The notes below the pieces were generated by a model. The model searched no databases. It was not told the DNA's origin and was given only the letters and a program-made list of their open reading frames with translations. A DNA stretch of 64,000 nucleotides from Apostichopus japonicus (lineage: Eukaryota > Echinodermata > Holothuroidea > Aspidochirotida > Stichopodidae): assembly GCF_037975245.1 (NCBI RefSeq), contig NC_092581.1, positions 9,803,303-9,867,302 of the forward strand. The letters run 5' to 3'. Positions 1 to 11,662 of the stretch are shown piece after piece. Positions within the stretch are counted from its first letter, which is position 1. Each line of letters starts with the position of its first letter. Position numbers and translations under genes: made by a program.

Positions 1-690
1 TAATATAAAATATTCCTAATTTTAATGTTACTTCGAGTTATAACTCATCCCGACGTGGGGAGGGGGTTAGTTAAGGCACGCCTGAGGAGATTCGGTCATG
101 GCATACAGCCCCGATTCTCGAATCCAATTAGCGTACCTTTGAAATACGAGTTAAAGAACAAATGCGTTAGAAGAACAGATGAGAACAATACAGTGAAAGG
201 CGGTGGGGTGGGGTGGGGCTGGCGCTGTGGCGGTTACATAATTTACCCGGACTAGACCTAACTCTCGACTTCTCAGAGCTCAGGTACCACTCTGCGAAGC
301 TACCACAAATGTGAAATGATGTTCGTAACTCCCACAATGATAGTAATACATGCTATGTATATTTGGGAATCTCGACCGAACTAATATTGGCTGTCTCCAC
401 CTCTCTTATTTCTTGCTCTCTTTCTCTCTTCCGTTCAGGCAAAGACTTCATACACACATCGAAGACGAAGAAACAACAGGAAACTGTGCTCACGCACCAA
501 TCACGTCAAGATGGATAGTAGTACCGTAGCACTGTTATCCGTCGCACGGGTGGGTCGGAGGGGGGGGGGGGTCGGCACAACGACTACTACGTGTATGCGA
601 AACTATCAATAAGTAAAAATAAGTCATATTACAAAGACTGCTCAAAATTTTATACGACGAGGTTCTCCAAGCTTCTAAGTTTATAATATA
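1..690. other. No gene recognised
   Basis: Short open frames here have no recognisable protein content. The stretch contains a GT-rich tract near 200-225 and a G run near 560. I see no exon, RNA gene or clear element end before the target duplication at 690-696. Confidence 0.4.
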
Positions 691-696
691 AGGGCG

Positions 697-1801
697 TATG
701 GAAAGCCGTTTTAACATTTAATAAGGAATTTCAGATATCTCGAAATAATTTCAGATATCTCAAATTAAATTACAGATATCTCAAATTTATTTAAGATATC
801 TACAAATAATTGCAGATATCTTAAAATCAATTTCAGATATCTCGAATAACCAGAGAAATTCAGATATCTGAAATTGAATTCGAGATATCTGAAATTGAAT
901 TCGAGATATCTGAAATAGAATTTCAGATATCTCGAATTCAATTTCAGATATCTGAAATAGAATTTCAGATATCTCGAATTCAATTTCAGATATCTCGAAT
1001 TCAATTTCATATATCTCGAATTCAATTTCAGATATCTCGAATTCAATTTCAGATATCTTGAATTAGAATTGCAGATATCTCGAATTAATTTTCAGATATC
1101 TAGAATTCAATTTCAGATTTCTGAAATTGAATTCGAGATATCTGAAATAGAATTTCAGATATCTCGAATTCAATTACAGATATCTGAAAATTTCCGAATA
1201 AATGTTAAAATGGCTTTCCATAGGTAGCCATTTTAACATTTAATCGGAAATTTCTGCATATGCATTTCAGATATCTGGAATTCAATTGCAGATATCTCGA
1301 ATTCAATTTCAGATATCTTGAATTAGAATTGCAGATATCTCGAATTAATTTTCAGATATCTAGAACTCAATTTCAGATATCTGAAATTGAATTCGAGATA
1401 TCTGAAGTAGAATTTCAGATATCTGGAATTCAATTTCAGATATCTGGAATTCAATTTCAGATATCTCGAATTCAATTTCAGATATCTGAAATAGAATTTC
1501 AGATATCTGGAATTCAATTTCAGATATCTCGAATTCAATTTCAGATATCTCGAATTCAATTTCAGATATCTCGAATTCAATTTCAGATATCTCGAATTCA
1601 ATTTCAGATATCTCGAATTCAATTTCAGATATCTGAATTAGAATTTCAGATATCTCGAATTAAATTTAAGATATCTCGAATTAAATTTAAGATATCTCGA
1701 ATTTAATTTTAGATATCTGAAATAGAAATTTAGATATCTAAAATAAGAAACAATTTAAGATATCTGAAATTACCGATTAAATGTTAAAATGGCTTTCCAT
1801 A
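697..1801. mobile_element. Palindromic terminal-repeat element filled with a ~21-bp satellite (head-to-head dimer)
   Basis: The block begins TATGGAAAGCC and ends with the inverted copy GGCTTTCCATA. Each end is followed inward by a matching TTTTAACATTTAAT stretch. It is flanked by AAGGGCG at 690-696 and again at 1801-1807, a 6-7 bp target duplication depending on where the end is drawn. The interior is almost entirely a ~21-bp unit built around GATATC with AATTTCAG and GAATTC spacers, in both orientations. A second pair of ends (AAAATGGCTTTCCATA / GTAGCCATTTTAACATT) meets head to head at about 1207-1241, so the block is two palindromic units side by side. No transposase is present. Long open frames across it, for example 1260-1706 on + and 1323-1622 on -, are by-products of the repeat period being a multiple of three. 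Confidence 0.7.
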
Positions 1802-1807
1802 AGGGCG

Positions 1808-3185
1808 CTCATGTCATGGCTTCTCATACCTTACGCACAACAACTGCTTGCACGTATATCTTTATGTTGACACGTATTCGTTTGATTCGTCTGATCGCAA
1901 CGTGAAACCACTTGTGTTACTGTGCCGAAGGCGTTAAATTAACTCCGTACTGAAAGTGAAACGTTAGTGTGACTTGTTGGAATTTTTTTTTTTGAGTTTA
2001 ACGATGTACCTCATCATTTTGTAAGGTGGCCGCCTCGCTGGGTTTTTTTTTGGGGGGGGGGGTGGTGGGGTTGCGACAGCCTCGCAAAATGATTAACTGC
2101 TTCAGAAGAGGAATAAAAAATGTAATGATTGCAATCCAACCTTATTAACACACGCCATTTTCTGACATTGAACATTGATTGTGAACACTAAATTGAAGCA
2201 ACAAAATAAAAGTTCTTCTGCCTATTTAACATAGCATGTTTGTCTAATTTATTGTTAGGGTGATTGACATTAGGATGTCTAACAACATTTTCCGGGGGAC
2301 CATGCCCACGTCGGGAGACCACCCCCCCCCCCCCCTCCACTCCCTACCGCAAGGTATGCTCACGCCCTCCAGTGTCACAATTACCTCCTCTCACACGGGA
2401 TACCCCCGCGGGACCCCTGTGCTATGCAGAACAAATCGTAATACTGCCACAACAACAAAAAATAATAAGATATCTCCTATTAGAAGCACCCTCCTGTATA
2501 TATGACTCTCCAGAATCTAGCTTTCCGCGCTTTACAAAATATCTGCTACAATCAGGTTTTTGGCAATCGGTTACAAAGTGTGTCTTATAGTTTAATCAAT
2601 TGCAACTTTATTTTGAGTAATTCTATATAATGACAGTGGAGTGCCCCCCCCCCCCCACCTTACCTCCAACCCCATTGCCAGGCTGGGAATGACGTTCAGT
2701 TGGGGGATTTTTCACACGTTAAATGTATTTATTAGCACAACTTCGCATTTAGATCTAATTATAGACCTAATGTTTAGTTTAAATATTCCTCAGCATTCTT
2801 CACCGCTTTAGCTCCAACCGTTGAGTTTTCTTTTAGAATCCCTCACCCCCCCCCCCCCCCATTTCAATGAAGACGAATTCAACGACCCCATATCCGCACC
2901 CCTCGTTCGTAAACTAAGGTCATCCGCCTACAGCTCGCCTATAAAGGTCTCTGTCCCTATAATATCTACATCAGTCGAGGTAAATTTGGAATTCGTTCAA
3001 CGAGAAAAGCAATTATATTACTGTGACAATATGCATTCATGAGCTGGTATTGGCGATGTCCATCAGAATAATCTTTCTTTGAACGGGACAGAAAGCAAGC
3101 CATCGTCAGTGGCCTTATATATGTGATAGAAAAAAAAACTGTAATGAAGAACTTCCCCAAGCAGCTACCTATGGAACGAGAAAAG
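1808..3185. other. No gene recognised; homopolymer C/G runs and part of a dispersed repeat
   Basis: There are long T/G runs near 1982-2065 and C runs near 2322, 2646 and 2850. The stretch at about 2725-2965 resembles 14425-14640 (see that entry). The open frames are low-complexity artefacts. Confidence 0.4.
2725..2965 (+). repeat. Dispersed repeat, copy A
   Basis: It contains ATTAGCACAAC, CATTTAGA and CTAATTATA in the same order and spacing as 14425-14640. Downstream, TCAACGA and TAAAGGT stretches are also shared. The copies are clearly diverged and the family is not recognised. Confidence 0.4.
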
Positions 3186-3189
3186 GGAA

Positions 3190-3345
3190 ACCATATTTCG
3201 TTGTCTAAACTAAGTTTGTTGCTGTCTAAACTAAATTTGTTGCTGCTGTTTTACCATGTTGTTGCTCAAACTCACGTTGATGTCTAAAAGTCCGTTGTCT
3301 AAACTTACGTCGTTGTCTAAACTTACGTCGTTGTCTAAACTTACG
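3190..3345 (+). repeat. Short tandem repeat, ~18-bp unit GTTGTCTAAACTTACGTC
   Basis: About seven diverged copies are present. The last three, around 3292-3345, are nearly identical, and the earlier ones drift (CTAAACTAAGTTTGTTGC). No coding significance is seen. Confidence 0.6.
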
Positions 3346-3409
3346 TTAAACTTAGCAACGAAATAAGTTTTCCCTTTTCGCGTTCCATTGCTACGAACAA
3401 TCTTATTCC

Positions 3410-3610
3410 ATTATGCGAGATATCGTAGATTATTTGATGTACAATGCTGACGACTTGAGCAAGTTTAAATATGGCATCATCGACCCACTTATAATATTGA
3501 TTACAATGTTCTTTTTTCTGACATGAAGTTGGGGTTTGCAAATGTTGAATCTAAAAATATTAAAGCTCTTAAACATGAGCTAATTATGGCATTGTTAGCA
3601 GTGCCATATA
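3410..3610 (+). repeat. Dispersed repeat, copy 1
   Basis: The motif series GACTTGA-CAAGT-TAAATATG-CATCAT is followed by TTTGCAAA and TGAATCTAAAAT, then TTCTTAACATGA-like sequence. The same order occurs at 23575-23810, and its start recurs at 63635-63720. Family unknown. Confidence 0.45.
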
Positions 3611-4985
3611 CTGTTAAACATTCTACTTTGAAAATATAAAAACTAAAACAAAGAAAAGATCAAACTTTTCAGAGCCTCGTGCCATTATGACGTCACAGAG
3701 TTATAAATAGAAAACTCCCCACCCCCAAACACTATTTTCAAACAAGGATATCTTCCGAAGGGAACAAGATTTTGGGGGTGTTGTGTCACCACAAAGACCT
3801 CTACCAAACGCATAAACTTAAAATGATTGTTTTGGGTTCGTGTCTTCGATTAATAAGGCAGACTTAACATACAGCCGATTCAGTATCTACACTCTGGTGT
3901 GATATGAACAAATTTATATATGTTTGTCCCATATACTGCATGAATCGCTTATATATTATTTTACGCTGTCAATTTGAACTGTTTTCTAGTTTTAATTCGG
4001 TGATAATTTAATATAAAAGAAAAATCTGTGTCATTTGCTGATGGATTGAGAGGTGAAAAGAAACCACCGCCAGGTAGCTATAAACCTATAAAATGATGAA
4101 TTATTTTTTAATATTTGGTTCATTCTCGTCTTAATTTCTTCAGTTAATAATCCTTTCTTTAGATATTGGTTTGTTCTTCTAGGGAACGATGCGTTTTCGA
4201 GAGAAGTGTAATCTGATCATGTTTCTTTATCGTTTTCATGGTTTGAGTCTAGAAAGAATATACATGAGGAAATAAACATACTGTTTTATCCGTCACTTGT
4301 GCTAGCATACCACGTTTACGGTTTAAGGTGTAGTATGGAGCAGCAGGTCCTACCGCAGCAATAGAAATAAGCCCCACAATTAGAGTAACAAAAGTCTATC
4401 AATGGCTTCGGCTTCGGTGAGCGATCTTGTATATTGGCACAGCTATATTAGACGCCGGATATGGCACTTTCGGGCTTAATGGACTAGCCACCTTAAATAT
4501 TATTTTGGTCGACAAGACGGCAGATGAAAGAAGGGGCCCGTCTGGATATCTAAATGAATAATCAATAGGTCACAAAGAGTACATCAAACGCGTTTGGTTT
4601 ACTGACTGCACGTTTAATATCAATGCTATGGGTACGTGGTTCATACTTCGTTACTGAAATTAGGTCTACTCGCAAGGTTATGCTAATATTACAACTATAC
4701 TTTTATTTTTGTGGGGGTTGAAACGGAGATATAACCCCCCCCCCCAATAAACATATATATATATATATATATATATATCCCCCATCCCTGGTTTCGCCCC
4801 TGATATAATGCAGTAGGCCTATAGTATGTCAAAACGTATGGGCGGGAGGCAAAAGTAATACATTTCGTGCAATAAATCACCGCTTAAGTAGAAACATGGC
4901 TTATACGGGATATCTCTATTCCGACTTTCAAACATTTTTAGTTTATATATGTTTATCATCTGGAATGCTATTTATTCCGTCAACG
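3611..4985. other. No gene recognised
   Basis: The stretch is AT-rich. A (TA)n microsatellite lies at about 4751-4778. Just after it, CCCTGGTTTCGCCCCTG at 4784-4800 reads in reverse as CAGGGGCGAAACCAGGG, a typical hAT terminus, but I could not find a matching left end. The (TA)n stretch may therefore be the remains of a truncated element. Confidence 0.35.
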
Positions 4986-4989
4986 AGGA

Positions 4990-5500
4990 TTCTGCAGGCA
5001 TGTCCTCATCTCCACATACCAAGTCTTTAAGCGACGTAGTGTTTTCATCTCCACATTACAGACCTATGAGCGATGGTGTCATCACTTCCACACATGCCAG
5101 GCATATTGACGATGGTGTCATCATTTCCACATTCCAGACCTATGAGCGATGGTGTCATCACTTCCACACATTCCAGGCCTATGAGCGATGGTGTCATAAT
5201 CTCCACGCTACCAGGTCTTTAAGCGATGGTGTCATCTTCTCGACACTACCAGGTCTTTAAGCGATGGTGTCATCACTTACACAACAGGCCTATGAGCGAT
5301 GGTGTCATCATCTCCACACTACCAGGTCCTTAAGCGATGGTGTCATCATTTCCACATTCCAGGCCTATGAGCGATGGTGTCATCATTTCAACATTCCAGG
5401 CCTAAGAGCGATGGTGTCATCATTTCCACATTCCAGGCCTATAAGCGATGGTGTCGTCAGCTCCACACTACCAGGTGTTTAATCGATGGTGTCATTTATC
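4990..5500 (+). repeat. Minisatellite, ~37-40 bp unit with core GAGCGATGGTGTCATCA
   Basis: About twelve copies of a unit containing GCGATGGTGTCATCA, TCTCCACA and CCAGGCCTAT or ACCAGGTCTTTAA are present, with two alternating variants of the second half. Open frames through it (4949-5260, 5264-5482) are repeat artefacts. Confidence 0.75.
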
Positions 5501-6900
5501 TCTTAATTCCAGACCAAGTAAAGGAGTTTTGTTTTTAGATCCGTCGTCAGTTTCCTGAAATTTTAGCAAACCCTCCAACTATTACGCACAATCAGCGGTA
5601 CATTTATAGTGCCATAATAAGTACCGATTTTGTCCAATTACACTTTACGTAAAATTATCACTTAACCCTACAAAACAAATTATCATTCACCAAGAGTACT
5701 ACGTAGTTCATGTGTACTTCGTCGCATTTTATAACTCCTTTACGTATAGATAATTAACCCCCCCCCCCAACCCACTCCCCCCCCACACCTCTCCCCGTAA
5801 TACTGCCTACAGTTCATATACCAAAAATCAGTCCACTGTGTCTTTGCGTCCCGCTTTCCACACATATATGCTGAGCAATCTGTAGGATTTCATTCCAGTT
5901 ATGTCTAAGTTTTAAATGAATAATTCATATTTAATATCAAATTAAATTCGCTGATGTAGTGTGACGTCATTAAAATAGCCGTTTACCTCATTAGCACATT
6001 GATCTGTATATCTGCTGCTACAAAAATAAGTTATCTGATTCCGGAGTAATGGAGATTCACACACCGCCTCCCCCTCCCCCCTCCCCAGCCCACACACGTG
6101 CACCACCACGTCCCGCACCTTTTCACCCTCTTCTCCCCCTTTTCCCTATGATCGGTATATAGAGATGCTATACTTTGTGGACCATGCATGCTTGCTTATA
6201 CTTACATTTTTTTCATAGGTTTGGAGAAAAGAAAAAAAGGAAAAGTACCTAGTAAGAACAACAATATTCATGGCGCGCTTTCCGATTACTTTGCCAATCA
6301 CGCTCTAATAGCTTAATCACAAATTCTTTTACACATTTCAGATTATAAAGAAATAGAGCAAGATATAAAAAAAACGATCTCGAGCCTTTGATGATTTGAT
6401 CAACTATCCAGAAGGAACATAATTTATATAGCCTTGAACTTAATCATTTTCATCTGAACAACATCTCTTCGTTTGTTTTATTCTTAGAGAAATGAACGGT
6501 GCGTATGTAACAAGTTTGTAACAACATTACAGTCAGTGGTAAATAATACTCGTTATTTACCATAAAGTACGGAAGCCGATAGGTTCGATCGCTTGCCATG
6601 TCATTGTGTGCTTGCCACAAGCATCGATTGTGGCAAACTCGGTGCTTGTGGCAAACACACAGCTTACGGCACACCCATTGCGTGTGGCTAACCCATAACT
6701 GTGTGGCAAACGACTGAAACTCTCGGCTTCCGTACTAAAGGTATTCGTTTTGGACAAAAACAATTTGTTTTCGCGATAAATTGGTTCTCCGACACTACTA
6801 GTTTGACAATTTGATATGTAGTTGGCCATCATCTACGTGTTTATGCAAAAACAACTACAGTACTTGATAATAACTAAATATGCTTGTTCGTTGGCGTTTA
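5501..6900. other. No gene recognised
   Basis: C-rich runs occur at 5757-5800 and 6063-6140. A small cluster of GTGGCAAAC-like repeats lies near 6600-6720. No exon or element end could be defined. Confidence 0.35.
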
Positions 6901-6960
6901 TCACTTTGGGTCGGTAAATGTGTGTTTGAGCGATATTTTAAGAACGATCACAGCGTTAGG

Positions 6961-7870
6961 AGAAATAAACTTTTCCGACATCAGGCTGGTTTCAGATCCC
7001 AAAAGTCAACTTTACATCCCATTTTGAAAATTACAGAAATTATCAAACTCGGCTTCCAAAACAAACATCACATGGCAGCTCTATTTCTTGATCGTGCTAA
7101 AGCTTTCGACAAACCCCGGTCACAGTGGTCTCCGTTACAAACTACTCAACTATAATCTCCCCAAACATACTGTAAGCTTCTCTCCTCCATATACATCCTC
7201 GGCCGCTCAACAATGGTCTAAGTTCCAATCCCTTTGAGCTCAAATTAGGCTGGTATTACCCAAGGCTCGGTTCTAAGTTCCCTTTCATACAGTATTGACA
7301 TTAATGACCTCCCTTGCAATAACCGTACCGCATCAGCACCTAATGTAATCAGTGCATGTTAACATTAACCCCGATTAATCCAACTTTGTAATCTTTAAAG
7401 ATCCTTTCGCAAAACACTTGACTGACAACTACAACATTAACATTTCTTAAAATAACATTCCCCCAGTATAATAAAGAGGCTGTTGTCCAAGGAACCACCC
7501 TAAACCATAAACTTCACATTAAAAAAAAAACTATATCAGTACGTATTACTACCGGAAGAGTGTGGAGGTTTCTAAATAGTAAATACCCTTTTAAAGCCTA
7601 AATAATCTTAAATGTCTCCCTCTTCATATCCTCATTCAATTCTATAAAACTCAAATTAAACCTATCGTCACCCTACGGCAGTATCTGTTCAAGTAATCAA
7701 ATATCCAAATTAAATCTATTATTCACAATACTATACCGTTAGAATTTGTCCTAACAGGTATATTTCTACTAGAAAGCTGTTTAAAGCGGCAAACACTTTA
7801 CCCCACTTTTCAAGTTGATCAACTAATTGCATCCAACGAAAAATATTGAAAAAACACCCTTCTCCTCAAC
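6961..7870 (+). pseudogene. Dead non-LTR retrotransposon (LINE) reverse transcriptase fragment
   Basis: Three successive pieces of a reverse transcriptase are readable in shifting frames. At 6970-7115 the translation contains HQAGFR then STLHPILKITEIIK then ALFLDRAKAFD, the GFR and LDxxKAFD motifs of LINE polymerases. At about 7240-7310 a different frame gives AGITQGSVLSSL followed by YSIDINDLP, matching the QGSVLxPLLFxxYINDLP block. At about 7640-7860 there is YKTQIKPIV and downstream residues resembling the post-RT region. The YxDD block lies in the decayed part. Frameshifts and stops separate the pieces, so it cannot be functional. The motif style fits the Jockey/CR1 group, but the exact clade is not certain. 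Confidence 0.75.
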
Positions 7871-8306
7871 CTTCTTATTAAGAACCTCCTCCTCAAGTAC
7901 CTTGTTAATAATTTTTCTGCAAACGCTTCCAATTTGAAACTATTTGATTGTCTTCTTTCCCCCTTACTCTGTTTTTACATGACTATAGTCTACTTGTTCC
8001 TAATCCCCCCCCCCCCTCGACACACACAGGGGACGTACATTACTACTATTCACCTCTCATATCTCATATTTAAAAGAACTGGCAAAACTTGTGTGATTCC
8101 ATGCATGTAGTAACAAACCACGCAGCTCAGTGGATAGCCTTCGTGAAAGCGTATCGGCCAATTTGTCTTTGTCGATCCACGCTATGAGCGATACGGTCCT
8201 GTGATTGCGCCGGCCTTTGAAGCGTTTGTAGAAAGGGGAAAATATGATAGCCGTAGCATTTTCCTATATTTATGTAGAGAGACTCATTCGCGTCCGCTGA
8301 GCAGAC

Positions 8307-9036
8307 CAGTGGCGGCGGAACCGGGGGGCTTGGGGGGGGCTCAGCCCCCCAATGAAAAAGTTGAGGGGCAAATGCATGATAAGCCCCCCCCCCCCCCAAT
8401 ATTTACCAAGGCTCCGAAACGTGCATCTGCCCATTTTTCAATGCATACTTGTCAATCTGTCCGATGCGTCCGATGAGTACACGCAAGGCGTGGAACATGG
8501 CTCTATGTTTAAACGCAATCAATTATTAAACGAACACAAACACAATATTAGCATTTCACCTGTACTGTATAGGGTACATGCATTCGTGACAGTGCTTGGT
8601 TCATGGAAATTTGTTGGCAACTGCACATGGTTTTGGAATTACCCATTTGTTGACATTAAGAAATGCTTTCTGTTTTTTCTTATGACTTTTATTTAATTAT
8701 TGCATTTAATTGCAAGTAGTAATTAACTACACTCAAAAAACGTCTTTGCGAGTACACTACGAGTAATGGCTACTCTCTTAAAACACCATCGAATATACAA
8801 ATTACAATGTTTTTACAGATTTTTACGTGCAATCTGAGAAATTGCAGGCTCGAGACCCATATTTTAGGGCAAGGTATTCGCAGCATAAAACACTCGGGAA
8901 GTGCCGTTTCCGGCCATCTGGGGGTTTGAAAAACCCAAAATTTTATTGTGCGCTCCGCGCCAACCGATGATGGCGCTCCGCTTAGATAGTCTCCACACAT
9001 TAGCCCCCCAATAATTTTCCCGTTCCGCCGCGCCTG
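8307..9036. mobile_element. hAT-like non-autonomous element
   Basis: The left end CAGTGGCGGCGGAACCGGG matches, in reverse, the right end CCCGTTCCGCCGCGCCTG. Both ends are bordered by the identical 8-bp duplication GAGCAGAC (8299-8306 and 9037-9044), the target length of hAT transposons. The interior has no transposase. It contains the stretch CGCTCCGCGCCAACCGATG near 8950 that recurs in the other hAT-like elements of this window (57080, 57995, 58285). Confidence 0.8.
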
Positions 9037-9185
9037 GAGCAGACTCAGCAGAGTCTAGTCAGTGGATCGCGGCAGGGTGCATGAGGAGGCGGGCGGAGTA
9101 ATTTGTTTTTCCCCCAGGAGAGTTCGGTGTAGGTAATATAAAGGGCATGTCTACTGCAAAACATCGTAGTACCCTAGAGTGTACT

Positions 9186-10268
9186 CAGTCGCGTAGCCAA
9201 GGGGGCGAAGGCCCCCCCCCCCTCCTTGAGCAGTGGCGGAGCTAGGGGTATTGGTCAGGGTGGCGAGAATGGTCTGTAGGGGCGCTTTCGACACTATCTA
9301 AGCGGAGCGCCACCACAGGTTGGCGTGGAGCGTACAGAAATTTTTTGAGTAAAGATACTCCCTAGATCGACGGAAATGTTCCTTTCCGGGCCACGAATTT
9401 TTTTTTTCCCAAACAGGTTTACCTATGAGCGTAAAATCCTGCCTCCTGATTGGTTCAGAGGTATACGCATCATGAATATTCATGAGCTGAGCTCACAGCA
9501 CTGTGGCCTTGCTAATTTGCAGATAAACGAAGAATAAATAGGTATCATCGCCATTTGTGACAACTCGGAAGTTTATATGGGTGCTGAAAGTACATGCGCT
9601 TCATCACAATCCCTGTGGTAACTTTGTGAGAGTCATGTTTTCGTAGCCATGACACAATGCCTGTTGTACCTATTAGGTATTATGAACCTGTAAATGCCAA
9701 GAATACCACATCTGGGGGACGACATTTTGCCAACACCTACATTGGCAGAAATATGTCATATTATGATATTATGATACCTAAAATATATAGTTCTTAGAAA
9801 TAGTTTCGTACAACGGAAGTGCCGATAAATTAAAGATTGCCGTTAGAGCATTTTGTCAGAAAATTACACCAACAAAATGTGACAAATGTCAATAGGTAGA
9901 TGAGAGCGCAATAATAAAGTCAATAATCGCGAAATAAGTAAAAAGTGGTAAATAGCTGAAAAGGGCGCCAGCAGTCCATTTGAGCCCGTTACTGCCACCG
10001 CCACCGCCACTGCCTTGAGCATATTTTGTTTTTTGTGTATGTAGTGATATCGCAAGTAATTTCAAAATAGAAAATGTTTAGATGCAACTAACAAGGCCTG
10101 GGAGAGTGCCATTCCCAGCGATCTGGGAGGCATTTTCGGCCAATATTTTCTTGTACGCTTCGCGCCATTATGGTGGCGCTACGCTTAGATGCCGTATCTA
10201 TGGCTCTGATAGTTTGCCTACAGGTTCGCCCCTCCCGTGGCAAATTCCTCCGCCTCGCTACGCGCCAG
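9186..10268. mobile_element. hAT-like non-autonomous element containing a nested copy
   Basis: The left end CAGTCGCGTAGCCAAGG pairs with the right end CCTCGCTACGCGCCAG. The flanks are the identical octamer AGTGTACT at 9178-9185 and 10269-10276. The interior holds a second hAT-like element (9232-10012). The segment near 10080-10195 (AGATGCAACTAACAAGGCC and following) is shared with 57917-58035. There is no transposase gene. Confidence 0.75.
9232..10012. mobile_element. Nested hAT-like element inside 9186-10268
   Basis: The left terminus (C)AGTGGCGGAGC and right terminus GCCACCGCCACTG are bordered by the identical octamer CCTTGAGC at 9224-9231 and 10013-10020. Terminal similarity is short (CAGTGGCGG), so the call rests mainly on the perfect 8-bp duplication. 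It contains an inverted copy of the CTATCTAAGCGGAGCGCCA motif near 9295 that is seen in sister elements. Confidence 0.55.
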
Positions 10269-10276
10269 AGTGTACT

Positions 10277-11037
10277 TAACTTTTTTCGGCGGCAAGATTT
10301 GACGCAGCATGCATAAGCATTGTTTTGTAGTGTGTACACAAACATGTTTATAGTGTGTAAAACCATCGTGCGCGTATCTTTATGCATGCCATGGTAAAAC
10401 ACTAGGTTTAGGTACCTATATAATATTAAACAGTGTTACTGAAATGTCGGAAAGGGAGACCGAGGAAAGCCTTTTCGATGCAATACTGACTGCAACTTAA
10501 ACGAGAGACGGGGTAGATGTAGCGATAAAGTGCACTACAGGGTCGTGGAAGAGTGTGTTCTCCAGTGTTGGATATACGAGCTTGGCATCTACAGTCGAGA
10601 AAACTAAACCAGGGAGAAAATGTAAGGGGTTGTTTTCTACAAATGGTAATTGTTCACGTCCAGCTGCGAAAAGCTTGGGGTGGGGCAGTCTGATGGCTTA
10701 TAGCTCCCAGTAATATATTCAATCTGCCCAGGAGAAAACTAACTGGTACAAGTTGAAACTAGTCACCAATTTCCAGTTACTTGACTGGAATTTTTCCTCG
10801 GGTGTACGGACAGGTATAGCCATCATATATTGGGGTTCAAATGAATCGCAACCCCCTCCCCCTTCCTTCACCCGATATTTAAAACTAGAATTTTCAATTT
10901 GGCAATAACTGCAACATGCATAACAGCTAGCGACTTCATAGGAAAGTTATTAATCAAGTTCTTATTTTCATTCCAATACTTATTTTAATTCTGTAATATT
11001 TCAACAACATTGTCATATCAGTTCTAAGGAGTGGAGG
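10277..11037. other. No gene recognised
   Basis: Unique-looking sequence with no long or homologous open frame and no tandem repeat. Confidence 0.35.
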
Positions 11038-11093
11038 GGGAGGGACATAGGCGTAGGAGGCAGGGGGCTGCAGCCCCCCCCCCCAACCAAAAT

Positions 11094-11340
11094 TTTTGGT
11101 GAAAATTCGGGCAATATGCTGAGAATTTCTCGGGCACCTACTGAAAGCAGAATAATTTGCAATGTGTTTTTCAATTGTTCTTGGTGAAAATTCGGGCAAT
11201 ATGCTGAGAATTTTTCGAGCACCTACTGAAAAAAAAAAATCTGCAGTGTGTTTTTCAATTTTTTGGGGTGAAAGTTCGGGCAATATGCTGAGAATTTTTC
11301 GGGCACCTACTGAAAGAAGAATAATTTGCAATGTGTTTTT
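11094..11340 (+). repeat. Three tandem ~85-bp units
   Basis: Each unit reads GGTGAAA then TTCGGGCAATATGCTGAG then TCGGGCACCTACTGAAAG and ends GTGTTTTTCAAT. The unit is part of the interior of the hAT-like element. The motif TTCGGGCA also marks the hairpin at 56503-56640. Confidence 0.8.
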
Positions 11341-11376
11341 CAATGGTTAAGCTAATATTATTATTATCGTTATTAT

Positions 11377-11611
11377 TGTAACGACTTCCCAATAATTATA
11401 ACCAGTATGGAAGGGTAATAACACGGAAAATATAAAAAAAGAAAAGGTTCGCGCGTTCCGCGCGCGTTCCATATCGCATTGTGCATATCATATAGGCATT
11501 TATCATTGCATTTGCATGTGATGTAATAACAGATGAATGCCTATATGATATGCACATTAAGATGTTGAGCGCGCGTTATATTTGGTTATATTTTTCGGGC
11601 AAGTCGTTACA
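11377..11611. mobile_element. Small palindromic (MITE-like) insertion
   Basis: The ends TGTAACGACTT and AAGTCGTTACA are inverted repeats. Inside, TGTGCATATCATATAGGCAT (11475-11500) pairs with ATGCCTATATGATATGCACA (11534-11557), which would fold into a long stem. Two GCGCGCGTT motifs flank the stem. No target duplication is obvious. Confidence 0.6.
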
Positions 11612-11662
11612 GCCCCCCCCCCCCCCCCAATCAAATTAGGCTCCTACGCCTATGAGGAGGGA

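Larger units (their letters stand above)
11046..11654. mobile_element. hAT-like element with CATAGGCGTAGGAG termini
   Basis: CATAGGCGTAGGAG at the left end and CTCCTACGCCTATG at the right are perfect inverted repeats of 14 bp. The flanks GGGAGGGA (11038-11045) and AGGAGGGA (11655-11662) match at seven of eight bases, consistent with an aged 8-bp duplication. The interior carries three tandem ~85-bp units (11094-11340) and a nested palindromic element (11377-11611). A similar left end, CATAGGCGTACGAGG, occurs at 56456. Confidence 0.7.

Noticed and set aside
1260-1706. 148-codon open frame with repeating FQISRIQ/FQISEIE peptides
   Set aside because: The ~21-bp satellite period is divisible by three, so frames stay open on both strands. 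No start context or homology.
4740-4800. Complete hAT element around the (TA)n tract
   Set aside because: Only the right-end terminus (CAGGGGCGAAACC in reverse) is seen; no left end or 8-bp duplication was found.
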